Made by a program: the position numbers and the translations under genes
Shown: piece by piece, positions 1 to 10,629 of the stretch
How positions within the stretch are numbered: position 1 is the first letter of the stretch
Layout of the letters: the number at the start of each line of letters is the position of its first letter
DNA from: Fragilaria crotonensis
Taxonomy: Eukaryota > Bacillariophyta > Fragilariophyceae > Fragilariales > Fragilariaceae
Length of the DNA: 64,000 nt
Reading direction: 5' to 3'
NCBI GenBank assembly: GCA_022925895.1
Contig: JAKSYS010000076.1
Span: forward strand, 1-64,000
Notes under the pieces: generated by a model
What the model saw: only the letters and a program-made list of their open reading frames with translations
What the model was told of the DNA's origin: nothing
Databases searched by the model: none

Positions 1-1490
1 CTTTCCCAACTGAATGCCAGCGCATTTTCTTATTCGCTCATCCATAGGAAAATTGTGAAACATTTCTCCAAAATTAACGTCAGCCATCCAAGTCGATGTG
101 GTTAAGTGAAGGGCTGCTGATCGGGCGGTGGGAAGAAAGAAATTCGGTGACCATAGTGTTTCGTTGAGTTCGCATGATGTTCCATCGAACACAACCCGTA
201 TGTCATCGTCACCCTTGGGTACCGAAAAGAAGGGAACTGTGTTGCGAACAAAACCGGCCTCCAAATATGACCGTCTTAACATTACATCCAACTTTCCTGC
301 AACAAGACCAAGTTGCCGATCATCCAGTTTGATAACTGCTTCCTTCCGCCCTTGGGGTAGGGGTGCTTGAACAAAGATTCGCATCCCATCCCGAGCTGCA
401 CGACGCTGTTCATCTCCGTTCCACCGCCAAAAGAAAAGAGCCGAACCAAAACTCCATTCCCACCATTCACTTCGTAGGACCTGGGCTAAGATTAAACACC
501 CCTTGGTGACGTCTTTTTCCAATTCGTCCAGTTTGTCAATTTCATTTCCCCCCACCAATACCAACCCCCCCCCTGCGCTGAGGGGATGAAGAACCGAGAC
601 GGAGGTAGTTCGCCGACGTTTCCCGCCCTTGATACTCCCAATAGCTCGCCTGTGTACCAGGTGATCTGCCCACCTCCCACCATACCGACGGTGGAGGTAA
701 GACAAAAACGACCTCATCAACGTACGCCGCCAGTACCGCAATCCGAATGACTCGAACGCTGCAATCGACTGTGGTGTTGAAACCATTACCAGTGATATGC
801 GGCGATTCCACGGCGCAAAATTCACTTCAGCGAGGTCAGATTTGACTGCCCGATCAGCAATAGCAATGTTTGCCCATTCCCCCGGCAACCAGACGTTAAG
901 AGAACTCAACCAGGTGCGATCCAATTCGATAATACTGCCGGCGACTGGTGATGATTCCAACAGCCGAGGCCGCTGAGACCGGTTGTCGGGTCATCTTCCG
1001 CCAGATTAGTTAAGACCGCGTCAATTGCAATTCTGAAGAGCTGAATTGGCACCAACTGACATGGAAACGAATCGGACCAAGGGACAAACAACGGCAAATC
1101 GAAAGCTTGGCTGAGCTCGCTGCCAATAAGCTGACGTTGTCCCCACCCTGTGAATGAGAAGGCGGTAGCAAACAAGACCGGACGAGTTAAACAGTGGACC
1201 GACAGCTGATCGTGAATGGTGTAGTGTGGAATTGTCCATGTCGGTGAACAAGGATTTGGTCGTTCGGAGTACTTCAAGATATGAGCGATACTTCGACGAA
1301 TGGGATCGCACCTTAACTTTGGTGCCTTCATTTTGGAGAATCCAAACACACCTCGAATGGTAGTAGAGCCCCCCATGCGCGAGTGATCGATTCCCACCCA
1401 TTCCCAGCATGATGGAGTATTTTTGGGAAGTCCACGTGATGCTTTCATTACCCAGAAGCATATAGGAACCGTCACATCGATGACTGAAAC
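1..1490 (-). mobile_element. Broken retroelement, reverse-transcriptase region (fossil)
   Basis: Read on the minus strand, the first 500 bases encode a reverse-transcriptase-like stretch (VPFFSVPKG, DDIRVVFDGTS and NETLWSPNFFLPT type motifs) of a kind that recurs in diatom genomes. The part nearer 1000-1490 looks like the upstream domain of the same family (GWGQRQLIGSEL). The element is broken in several places and is cut by the window start, so its ends and class (LTR or other) cannot be set. No terminal repeats are visible. Seen: the motif stretches. From memory of the family: the diatom link. Inferred: an old, inactive copy. Confidence 0.55.
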
Positions 1491-2478
1491 AACTTATTGA
1501 TTCAGTTCAACAATAGACCTTGGATGTACGGTCCGAGGGTAACAGTTGAAAATCAAAAAGAGTGGTTGGTTCGCAGAAACAATCCAACCTGATGAACAAA
1601 TTCCGTACTCATCTTACTGTTTATAAGTAAGTCGAGTCGACGGTAAGAGTCAGCAATCTGGGTCACCTTGAAAATGAAACGATGTAGATCGTGTCTTTTT
1701 AAATCAAATGCCATCTGCCGATAAGCATATTTGATTCTGGGACAGAGAAATTGGCATCCTTCGATTCACTGTTGACCCAACGGTGCACAAAGCAGTAATA
1801 CAGTGCAGTGAGTGAGTAACGGTGAAACAATCATCATTTATTTGAAGTATCAATTTATAGTCACCCGTTTAGCGTGCGCCCTTCACCTGTCATCCACCTT
1901 GACCCTGGGGTACGAGAAGTCCCAGTTCTGAGCGAGACGTCGTCGGTTCTCATGGTCAGAAAAGGCATGGTGGATTTGGTAGGCATCCATTCCATTCACG
2001 CCATGTTTCGCCTTAATCCGAGCAGGCAAAACAGAAGCATCCGCGCATACGTATATACGCAGTGCAGTACAAGTACTGGTCAACTTAAGCATTTAGAACT
2101 CGGGGTTTCCCTGCGACATGTATCCCTATCGCCTTGTGCTCCGGCATTATCATCTACATATGTCGTACCAAAGTCAAAGCGTGAAATTAGTATAGCCCAA
2201 ACGACTTTGTGTTTCCACTCAGTCATACTGATGGCAAATCAAGACCGGGCCTATCTCAGACGACTCAGACCCGAGAAAGGTTGCAATCATTTGATTCCAG
2301 TTGAAATCGATAGATACAGTATTGCACCTTGTAGTAGCACTATTGATTTATAGTGCAAGCAGGTGTCTTGCAATTGGTCTTCTGGGGAGGGCGAGCGTGT
2401 GCGTTTGAACATAACGAAGTCCTGTAGTCAGCAGCGACCATCCCGACAAACACAAGTGAGGGACAACAGTGCTAAAGC
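1491..2478. other. Spacer between retroelement fossil and channel gene
   Basis: I see no gene I can support here. The longest open stretch (1874-2353, plus) has no recognisable domain and lacks an ATG at its nominal start. The last 50 bases before the channel start (from about 2479) are also present in the decayed copy at 20160, so they belong to the duplicated unit. Confidence 0.4.
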
Positions 2479-2525
2479 ACTTACGCATCCCCACTGCACG
2501 CAACTGTCAATAACAACAACTGACA

Positions 2526-4401
2526 ATGGACGTATCGACGAACTCCGTCGATTCCATTTTGAGTTTCTCAGATGATGACATTGGTAATAAAACACCTCGA
2601 CAACGAGGAACGAAACCAAATCGACAAGGAAGTTTGAATAAATCTGATGTCTTTGCAAATTCACAAATGACGTCGTTTCGAGTCTCACGGAGATCACAGA
2701 TTACCTCGCCGGATGACTTGATGCCAACCTCGCGGCCCAAGAACCTGAGCAAGCGAAGGGGCAGTATGGGAAGCAGAAGCGATGCGATGCGAAGTATGAG
2801 TACCGACGGATTTGAAGAGAGCGGAACGACACTCATTTTGGAAGAGCTTCGACTAGAGACAAACGGCGATAAAGAAGGCGAAATTCTCGCATCCTTGTCG
2901 TTACATGGAGGTGAAAAGGATAGCAGACGAGTATTGAACCCCAATGACAGCTGGATATCAACGTCAAGCAGGAATTTGGGCGGGAATGGTGAATTCGCAA
3001 TGGTGGTAGAGGAGCACGACAATCACGAGGAGGAGGAACGTCAGTTTGATTGGAAACACAATTTTTACCGTCGATTGGCTGTTTTTCGTATCGCATGCGG
3101 AAATTTTGTGAATTCAATGGTAGTGCAAGTTATGATGACAATCACTTTGGTCAGCAATGCAGTCGTCCTTGGGGCTTTGACCTTCGATTCCTTACCGGCA
3201 GTGACTATCTCTGCATTGGAAATTACGGACCTGGTCATGCTGATTGCGTTTACGTTTGAAATCTTACTTCACGGAGTGTACTTGGGACCTCGACAGTTGT
3301 TGAAAGACTCCTGGTTGACGTTCGATTCTGCTGTCATCACAGTAAGCTGGTGCTTTCTGGATTCCAATCTCTCTGTCTTGAGAAGCTTCCGAATTTTCCG
3401 AGTCTTCTCGATTGTGTCGCGTTGGGAGTCACTGAGAACGCTCTTTGAAGCAATTGGGTCGACAATTCCGAAAATGGCATCGATATGGCTTTCCCTATTG
3501 TTATGTACGTCCAATTATCACTTTCGTAATGCTTCACTCCGTCGCATATTTCACTCCTTGTTTCTTGGTTCTCACCCACGCGACTCAACCTCGCTGCAAT
3601 GCACAGTCTTCTACGTGTTCTGCGTACTGTTCACCAACGTTTGGTCAGGTCTTTATGCCGAAGGTTACCTGGATCAAAATTATTTTGGTAACTTGGGACT
3701 TACCTTTGTAACCTTGTTTCAGGTCATGACTTTGGATAGTTGGGCGGAAGTGGCACGACAAGTCATGGTATACGAGCCATGGGCGTGAGTTTACTATATG
3801 CTCGTATCTAAACTGGTGTTTGAAACCTCTTGTATCTCACACCCGATTGCTGTTGATATCGTTTTCATTCTCACTCTTGTTATGCAGTTTCTTTGGGTTT
3901 TTCGTATTCATTCTCTTCACGGCGTTCTTTATTGTCAATTTGGTGGTGGCCGTGATTTGTGAATCGCTCATCCAAATGAGTCGTCGCGCGCCTGATAAGG
4001 ACGAAGACGGGAGTACCATGTCCTTGCAAGCGGACGCCGCTGCACCGAAACATGATGACGGCTTGGAAGTTTTGATGCGTCAAATGCTAGAAAATCAGGC
4101 GGAAATGGCTGCGAGCATACGAGAACTGCGAGCTGAAATCAAAGCTCTGAAAGCAAGAAAGGTACCCATTTATTCCATGTCGACTGCGCAACCGGCGAAG
4201 TGTGTCGGGAATGTCGTTGTGGACTCTGAGAACGTTCCGAAGGACGATGCTTCGTTAGTCCTGAATCCACCAGCAAGATCACATGTGGTGGAAGTGGAGA
4301 CGTCACTGGAAGTCCAAGTGGTGCAAGTGGAACGAACGGATTCATCAGATTCGGATGCACCGCGGGATTACGTAGCCTCACTTCGAGACCACGAGTCGTA
4401 G
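2526..4401 (+). CDS. Single-domain voltage-gated cation channel (EukCatA / bacterial NaV-like)
   Basis: Three exons, 2526-3504, 3607-3784 and 3888-4401, give 556 residues. The introns are 102 and 103 bases with GTACGT and GTGAGT donors; the first is a multiple of three and so stays open. The N-terminal 180 residues are Ser/Arg-rich and probably disordered. Six transmembrane segments follow. S4 carries arginines every third residue (LRSFRIFRVF, about residues 284-298), and the first splice restores S5. The pore has TLDSWAE (about residue 368), matching the TLESWAS filter of NaChBac. S6 ends in NLVVAVICES. A predicted coiled coil (about 443-475, LMRQMLENQAEM) follows, as in bacterial tetrameric NaV channels. 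Known of the family: EukCatA channels of diatoms carry fast Na+/Ca2+ currents. Ion selectivity is not decided here. A decayed partial copy lies at 20160-20912. Confidence 0.87.
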
Positions 4402-4647
4402 TAACCATCAGCGTAGTTGGTTGAACACACTGGGGTGGGAACGACGAGACGCCATCCTGACTAGGTGACAGATAACTAGAATCTACAGAGAGATGGCGAC
4501 TATCATCTTTGTCTATGGCGGAGTGCTGACACCTTGTCAACACTTTGCATACCGAGCGACCAGACTCAGCAACTAACGAATGGGAGTCTGAGTAGTTGTG
4601 CATCACCGTTTGGTTTGCGCTGGTCTCAGAGTACCAACACCTCACTC

Positions 4648-5212
4648 CTAGGGCATGGCAACCTGCTCTTGAAGTTGCATCTCATCAACTTGCATTCTTT
4701 GCCGTTGTTCCTTTTGTTCTGCAGTTTCTATGCCCAAGTTTTGTTGAAACCATTCATCGGTACTCCAGACGGCCGCATTATCACGAGTAGCATTTGACAT
4801 TTGCGATGGTTGTGCGAGCGAGACATGCAGAGTCTTGCCGTGCAATTCGCTTCCGTCCATGTTGTCCAAGGCTTCTGCCGCATCGTCGGCATCTTCAAAT
4901 TCAACAAACCCAAAGCCCTTATGCGAATTTTTGGTGTAATCTCGAGGCTTGGTAGTAAAAAAAAGGATGCATGCGTACAGCAAAACGATGAGGTTGTTAG
5001 GAAAGTGTGTGAACACAAAATGTCAGTAATTGTACAATCAAACGTTCGATGTGAACGTAACGCAATGCAAACAACGAAGCGCGGACACTCACAATATCAA
5101 TGGATTTGATCGGTCCAAACGGAATAAAGGCCGCTCGGAGGGTGGCATCCGCCACTTGCTCGGCCAGACCACCCACGTGCAGAGTGCGTCGTGATTGCAA
5201 TAAACTTGACAT
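4648..5212 (-). CDS. RRM RNA-binding protein, PPIE-like N-terminal module
   Basis: Two exons, 5212-5093 and 4947-4648 (145-base intron, GTGAGT donor, phase 0), encode 139 residues. RNP2 is LHVGGL (residues 11-16) and RNP1 is KGFGFVEF, the hallmarks of one RRM. The context RTLHVGGLAEQV, AAFIPFGPIKSIDI and VWSTDEWFQQ closely follows the RRM and linker of cyclophilin E (PPIE), a spliceosome-associated isomerase. No cyclophilin domain follows, so this is a stand-alone RRM of that type. A role in nuclear pre-mRNA splicing is inferred from the family. The start is an ATG with the RRM directly behind it. Expression from the GTAC-rich spacer at 5213-5800 is likely. Confidence 0.85.
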
Positions 5213-5805
5213 ACCCTATGTTCCCTTGCCGTGAATTGTGAATCGATGAAAAGCAGCGATTGATTCGATTGTCGGCATGGTTTGAGGTTTGAGGTTTGAG
5301 GTTTCATTTACCGTGGTACTTGTACCATGGTACTGCTAGTACTGGAGTACTAGAGTAGCGTCTCTCCTACTACTACCGGTATCTAGCAGTAGAGGTACAA
5401 GCTACAGTACAGAGTAGCTCTACCGGCAGACGAAGATACATGAAGGAGACAGTACTGGAGTACTGTGTACGGTAGCCTCGTGGCTACATGGAAGTCTGGC
5501 ACCACACTTCGGCTTGGCACAAAATGTATCATAGAAGCATCAAGGAGAAGAAATCTGATTTTGCAAGATCTCCCAGCATCGTAGAATCATGGCACAGCGT
5601 GGTGACCAGTGACTGCTTCAAAGAACAGGTGTCCGAATGCAGATTAGGTCTAGCGCAGATTAATCCAATTTTGATACAGATGTCATACTACAGTATCTCA
5701 ATTTCACTATATGCCACGCAATTGACCCGGACTCAGAGGTTGATCGAGTCACTACTATTGCGAGCTGTTAGCAAGTTGTAACTCGCAATCTGTCACCCTA
5801 CCGTG
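5213..5805. other. Spacer rich in GTAC palindromes
   Basis: No gene is supported. The stretch 5305-5480 is packed with GTAC and TACCGGTA-type words and palindromes such as AGTACTGGAGTACT, with short direct repeats (GAGGTTTGAGGTTTGAGG at 5283-5305). It lies directly upstream of the RRM gene and downstream of the GST gene, both on the minus strand, so it probably holds the RRM gene promoter. Confidence 0.4.
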
Positions 5806-6558
5806 CTACTCGAGGGAGTCATAGTAGGCCTTTACCTTGGGATCTTTCGCGATCGCATCGCATGTAGCCCTGCAAACACAAACAGGAGAGACATTCAGCA
5901 AAATAAAAGGCAGAAACGACCAAAGATTCCGTTTGTACGTACAGAATCCCAGGATAGTTGTCAAAGAAGGTCGCGTCAATGTAATCGAAAAAGCCTCTCT
6001 TGATTCCATCCACAACACCCTTAAGCATGAGATCGGCGACGCTTGGCGCTTTGGCGACACTTACTCCGCCAGAAGCCTGAATGCGACTTTCAATCAGGTT
6101 GGTGCACTTTGTAAGTGGACCTTCCTGCCATTCCAGACGCTTCCTTTTCTTTTCCTGAGGAAAAGATGCGAAGAGGCCGTTTAAGATTTCGTTACAAGTG
6201 TCCATGACTTCATCGACCACCAAGGCTTCCAGTGGATCTGCAGGGTAGAAACCTGCCAGCTTGGCTGCATATCGGGCAAGGGCCTGGAAAGGGTTTTGAC
6301 GAGGTCAGAGGTGCATTATGTCAAGGATCAAGTCAAGAATTCAAGACAAAGGGGACGTACCAACGATTGGCAATATGTGACATCATCAATCTTGAGCGTT
6401 GGAACTGCTCCTAGAGGCGTCGTAGGCTTCGTGGCTGGCCATTCCGGTGGTTTAAAGCGATTGTCCTTAAACTCCACACCCGCGGCGTGGAGCATGACGC
6501 GGATGGGTTCGGCGCGCCCAGGAGCATCAAAATAAGAGACCTCGTACGACGCCGGCAT
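5806..6558 (-). CDS. Glutathione S-transferase, sigma-like
   Basis: Three exons, 6558-6361, 6283-5943 and 5869-5806, with 77- and 73-base introns (GTACGT donors, CAG acceptors), encode 200 residues, a normal length for a cytosolic GST. The N-terminal thioredoxin-fold half has SYFDAPGRAEPIR, with the Tyr that activates glutathione in alpha/mu/pi/sigma classes, and VPTL(K), the cis-Pro loop that binds glutathione. The C-terminal half is all-helical, with SVADLML as the conserved N-capping region. It should conjugate glutathione to electrophiles in the cytosol. The ATG at 6558 sits directly behind an acceptor-like CTCTCAG, so an intron in the 5' leader is possible. A further upstream in-frame stretch has no ATG. 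Confidence 0.85.
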
Positions 6559-7089
6559 CTGAGAGAATGACAAGGCGTCAGTGATTGTGTTACTCGGCGG
6601 ATCATCGTATCCTTGCTTCGAACGTACATTTGGAGCAGGAAAATCTTTCGGTAGACTAGCAAGTTTTTGATTTTATGATCGGAGTTTTATCACGCAAATT
6701 GATTCCAACTGGCACACACCTGCGACATCTGTCAGTGACGGGATAGGGTCTCCGTTCTTACGGCGAAATCATGTTTCTCGTCGTAGCTTCTACATACATT
6801 TCATACCATGCAGAGGTGCGTCGCCGGACCTTCCCGGGTGCTCGACGTTCGATGCAGTTCGTTCGGAAAACGGAGATCGGTAGCAAGTTTTTGACTTCGG
6901 ACCATCAAACATCATAATAATAAGACTGTAATGGGGGGTGAGGGGTGATACGTGATACGCAACTACAGGAACGCTGAGAACCGTTCATAGACAATACGGA
7001 ACACGGAGTACTCCAGAACCATGGTAGTTCATAATTTACATTGTAAGCAGTACTATTGATTCCAACCAACACGAAGGATTTAGCTTCAC
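6559..7089. other. Spacer between GST and proteasome genes
   Basis: No gene seen. It contains the leader of the GST gene, with a possible leader intron ending at 6559 and a GTACGT donor-like site near 6620-6630, and the 3' end region of the proteasome gene. Confidence 0.35.
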
Positions 7090-8292
7090 TTATTTCAGTC
7101 CTAACGCTGCATCCCAGTCTGTTTCAACGCCGTTGTTGTTCGCCCTAAGTGTTCTCCGACTCTGTTCTTGATACGGGAGGTTACCGAATCCATTGACACT
7201 ACCGACTGCATCCACAAACTCGGCGCTTGAAGTCGACAAACTTGCTTCTTCCGGAACTGCTCCACGAAGATACTGCACGCCCCCATCCGCGTGCAATACA
7301 CATAAATCAACTTGACTGCCGCTTCCTAAATCATTGTCAATCCCAGCCTTGATGGCTCGGGCCACCAGTTTCATGGCCTGTTGCAACGACAGTGTCGGTT
7401 TGTATCGTTCCTCCAATACCGCCATGGCAGCCAATCCACCACTTCCCAACGCGGCATACGGAACGTGTTCCAAACTGCCATGGGGATGAATCGCCACCAA
7501 GGTTCCACCCGCGGCTCCGACAATCAAATTGACACCCAAGGAACCGCCAGATTCGTACAAATGATCTTGTAGGAATTTACATACTTGGTGAACCGCAGTA
7601 CTACGTGAGTAGTCTGTGGACAAAGGCGTCTGTGATAGATCACGATTACCAATAGTCTGCTCTTTCAAATGCTGTAATTTCATGGAATATTGCACTTGTC
7701 GTGTCACGGCTTCTAAATCAGCCGACGTGCCTGCGCCACATGCAAAAATGGGTGGAATGGAACCAACGGTAGTGTTAGCCATGGACGTTGTTGTCGTCGT
7801 TGGCAGTTGTGTCGTAAGCGGGTGAATTTTGCTACAATACTTGTCCGCCACCATACGGTCATCCGTTGCGCGAGTATCGGCTCCCAATACGACAGTGCGA
7901 TCGGCCAGAACTAAACCTGCAATGGTAGTGCCGGTGGATCTCAATTTCGATTTTGGTATAGAATTGTCGTCGACACGATCTCTGTCTGGTGTTTGAGGCA
8001 ATGTGAAGGAGAGGCTGACTTCATCGGCAAGCCTCGACTTATATGGATTCGGTTGACGACGCTGGATGAGACGGGGTGATGTCCCGAAGGGGTATTCTCC
8101 ATCGCTGTCCTCGTTATCATCCAGACTCGTAGTCGCGAATTCAACGTCGTCTTGAACAATTCTCGCTCCAAAATACGAGGGACGACATGTTGATTGGGTT
8201 GCTTGAAGTAAGGAATCACTGAGACCAAATTCAGCAGACCAGACTACATGGAAAACTTGGAGTTGCAGCAGCAACACGAGGTGCTTTGTCAT
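7090..8292 (-). CDS. PSMB7: 20S proteasome subunit beta type-7 (beta2) with secretory-like N-terminus
   Basis: One exon, 400 residues, ATG at 8292 (the frame runs further upstream without an ATG). The active Thr is residue 122, in TG/TTIAGL, followed by LGADTRATDD and YCSKI, which supply the Asp and Lys of the Ntn-hydrolase centre. The later motifs CGAGTSADLE, YAALGSGGLAAMAV and GSGSQVDLCV fit beta2 (trypsin-like activity). The segment between Asp and Thr is one residue longer than in the human subunit, and a Thr-rich insertion follows the SKI motif. The prosegment is about 121 residues against about 43 in human, and begins with a hydrophobic signal-peptide-like stretch (residues 4-20, LVLLLQLQVFHVVWSA). 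That is not expected of a cytosolic subunit. Inferred: possible import into the periplastidal compartment. The 5' 250 bases are copied at 20913-21166. Confidence 0.9.
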   Translation of the reverse strand: MTKHLVLLLQLQVFHVVWSAEFGLSDSLLQATQSTCRPSYFGARIVQDDVEFATTSLDDNEDSDGEYPFGTSPRLIQRRQPNPYKSRLADEVSLSFTLPQTPDRDRVDDNSIPKSKLRSTGTTIAGLVLADRTVVLGADTRATDDRMVADKYCSKIHPLTTQLPTTTTTSMANTTVGSIPPIFACGAGTSADLEAVTRQVQYSMKLQHLKEQTIGNRDLSQTPLSTDYSRSTAVHQVCKFLQDHLYESGGSLGVNLIVGAAGGTLVAIHPHGSLEHVPYAALGSGGLAAMAVLEERYKPTLSLQQAMKLVARAIKAGIDNDLGSGSQVDLCVLHADGGVQYLRGAVPEEASLSTSSAEFVDAVGSVNGFGNLPYQEQSRRTLRANNNGVETDWDAALGLK

Positions 8293-8711
8293 GGTTATTG
8301 TCAATGTTAGATGTACGACCTCTAGCGTTGTGAAAAGTGAAAAGTACGAGTACTGGTATGTACAACGAGTATTCTGGACGTTGCTACCATCGGTATAGCT
8401 ACGGGATTGGGCGCTGCTTCGTACAGTAGCAGTATAAGTTATAAAGTACAAACACGTACTCCAATACACTGTGTAATTCTATCCATAACAAGTGTTCTCC
8501 TACCAGGTAGTGTACGACTGCACTCTGCACTCGTATCTGCATATGCATATTACCGGACATCATACCGACGAACTACAAACGAACGTAGGTATACAGTATA
8601 TATTCATTGATGAACATATATACTTAAATCCACAATCGCATATTCGGAAGACGTTCGATTGTCATGAACTGTGCTCGAGATGAAACACAGTCACATTGTT
8701 AATCAGTCAGC
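8293..8711. promoter_or_regulatory. Divergent promoter region, proteasome / rhomboid
   Basis: This 419-base spacer separates the starts of two divergent genes, so it must hold both promoters. It is rich in GTAC/AGTAC words (8340-8520) and ATATATA-type stretches (8600-8630). No individual element can be proven by eye. Confidence 0.4.
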
Positions 8712-9599
8712 ATGTCATCATCACGCCTCCACCAACTATTGCAATCCCTTCCTCCTGCTTCACTAGGTATCCTCGGCTCCATTGTTTTTATCTTTGCGGC
8801 GCAAATCATTTTGGATTTCAATGTCCGACAGTTCACTTTATGTCCCGCCGATGTGATTTTACGGGGACAAGTGTGGCGCCTCCTGACGTCGATCGTTCTA
8901 CATGGATCAATACTGCATGTTGGAATGAATGTAATGTCAGGTATGGGACTGTGTGGCGCGCTGGAACGTACCATGGGAACTGTGGCGTTGGTACTCACTA
9001 CCTTACTGTCCGCCGTGACCAGCCCTATCATTCATGTGGTCCTTGCCACGATGGCGCGTTTGGTGTTCGGATACGACGCATGGTTCCAAGAGCACTCGTT
9101 GGGATTTTCGGGGATTTTATTTCATTATGCCGTTATTGAGGCATCGTTCAATAGTCGACAACCGAGATCAGTATTTGGCTTGTTTACTGTGTCAAGCATG
9201 TTCTATCCATGGGCTCTTCTGTTTGCGCTACAGCTATTCGTCCCGCACTTGAGTTTTTTGGGGCACTTATCAGGAATCTTGGCGGGCACTCTTCAAGTTC
9301 AATGGAACATACGATGCCACAGTTCATGGCTGGAAGAAAAAATGATGGGATGGCACAATTTTGTACGTGCAGACCACTCGATGATAAGTGGAAGTGACTC
9401 CCGGACGACTCTTCGACAAGCCGTCACCATCGTGTGTTTATATTTAGGATACTTGTTGGAAACTATCAAGGTCGTGGTTTGGGGGAGAAGGACCGAGGAA
9501 GAGGACTCTGTTTTGATCGTGTCAGAGTATGATGATGATTGGATTGGCTTACCATTGAGTGAAGATAGTGTTGATGCCGTTCAGGGTCAAATGGTGTAA
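8712..9599 (+). CDS. Rhomboid-family intramembrane serine protease
   Basis: One exon, 295 residues, ATG start. Hydrophobic segments cover residues about 18-210. The rhomboid signature is present in order: HGSILHVGMNVMSG (the HxxxxHxxxN-type loop with the conserved Asn), LGFSGILFH with the catalytic Ser (about residue 136), and FLGHLSGILAG with the catalytic His. The soluble C-terminal tail of about 90 residues has one more hydrophobic stretch (VTIVCLYLGYLLETIKVVVW) and an acidic end. The arrangement, with a short N-terminus and all motifs in the first 200 residues, resembles the RHBDD/secretory rhomboids rather than mitochondrial PARL. Substrate and membrane are not decided. It is divergently transcribed from the proteasome gene. 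Confidence 0.82.
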   Translation: MSSSRLHQLLQSLPPASLGILGSIVFIFAAQIILDFNVRQFTLCPADVILRGQVWRLLTSIVLHGSILHVGMNVMSGMGLCGALERTMGTVALVLTTLLSAVTSPIIHVVLATMARLVFGYDAWFQEHSLGFSGILFHYAVIEASFNSRQPRSVFGLFTVSSMFYPWALLFALQLFVPHLSFLGHLSGILAGTLQVQWNIRCHSSWLEEKMMGWHNFVRADHSMISGSDSRTTLRQAVTIVCLYLGYLLETIKVVVWGRRTEEEDSVLIVSEYDDDWIGLPLSEDSVDAVQGQMV

Positions 9600-10629
9600 G
9601 ACCCATTCTTGCGCAATTAATGAGAAGTGTGTTCGCTGCGCTGTGAATCCAGAAGCCCGCCTTATTCTAATTCTATTGTTGGAGGTATGTGAGAGGCATT
9701 GGTGACTTTCAATCCATGTACAGGAGCGAGGAGCTTCATAATCTACCGGCACATGAAGCATCGACGAAGGCAGCCAGAGGCGCCGGCATGCACGTTGACA
9801 AACGCACCGTTCCGTAAAGAAGTACATACACATCATTGTCGCATTAATCTTCTGTGGACCCGCACAAGATTGCATGTAATTGTTCCTTTGGGGGCAGGAG
9901 TCGACATGGGGCGGATTCCACATGCTCAGGCGGTGCCATCGTCTGTGTTTTCACTTCGTTCTCCAGCGCAGCGACCTGTTGTAGTTATACTCTTGTGTTC
10001 ACAATTACCAGTCCCGAGGGTTCGCCATACCGAGCTACCTAAAGCAGAAAAGAGATCCACACAAATGTGTCCTGAGACTCGAGTAGCAAAGACCCGTTGA
10101 CGGCTTTGACTGTGCCGGGAAGATACGCTCTACTCTAGTAGTCATGTTCTGAGGCCGGTATACTGTCGTCATTTTGTTCTTTTGTGGAGTGGCGTATAAT
10201 AATGAGTACTGTAGTACTACAGTACAGTACCACCACGTTGTACTTCGGAGTAAATTGTGCTTGTACCATGCACTGTGGACTGGGCTGGTACTGTAATGAT
10301 CGCACTTCCTACACTGTAAAAGCCGTACACCGTACTGTACTCCAGTACCGTTTGGGATATACTTGAGCGATAAGAATGTACTACTGGTACTACTCGTACT
10401 GAGTGCTACTACTCAGTACAACAATAGTTGTACAGTATAGGAACTATACCGGCATACGACGGTTTCTATTTTGAGCGCAGTATTCCGTGATGTCAGAGCA
10501 CTCCGTACTGTAGTACTTGTACTAGAGTACGTCGTATCGATTGAGAGATGTTGCAGGCATCACAGAACAGATTCTATGTTCGATGATCGTCCCAACGGAA
10601 CACAGAACAGATTCGACGATCGTCCCACC
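9600..10629. other. Spacer with GTAC-rich palindromic stretch
   Basis: No gene is supported. 10140-10540 is dense in GTAC, AGTACT and CCGGTA words (for example TACTGTAGTACTACAGTACAG). 10560-10625 holds a near-direct repeat around ACAGAACAGATTC...GATGATCGTCCCA, just before the ISN1 start. Confidence 0.4.

Noticed and set aside
1874-2353. 159-codon open stretch on the plus strand
   Set aside because: No ATG at its nominal start and no recognisable motif. It overlaps an equally open antisense frame.
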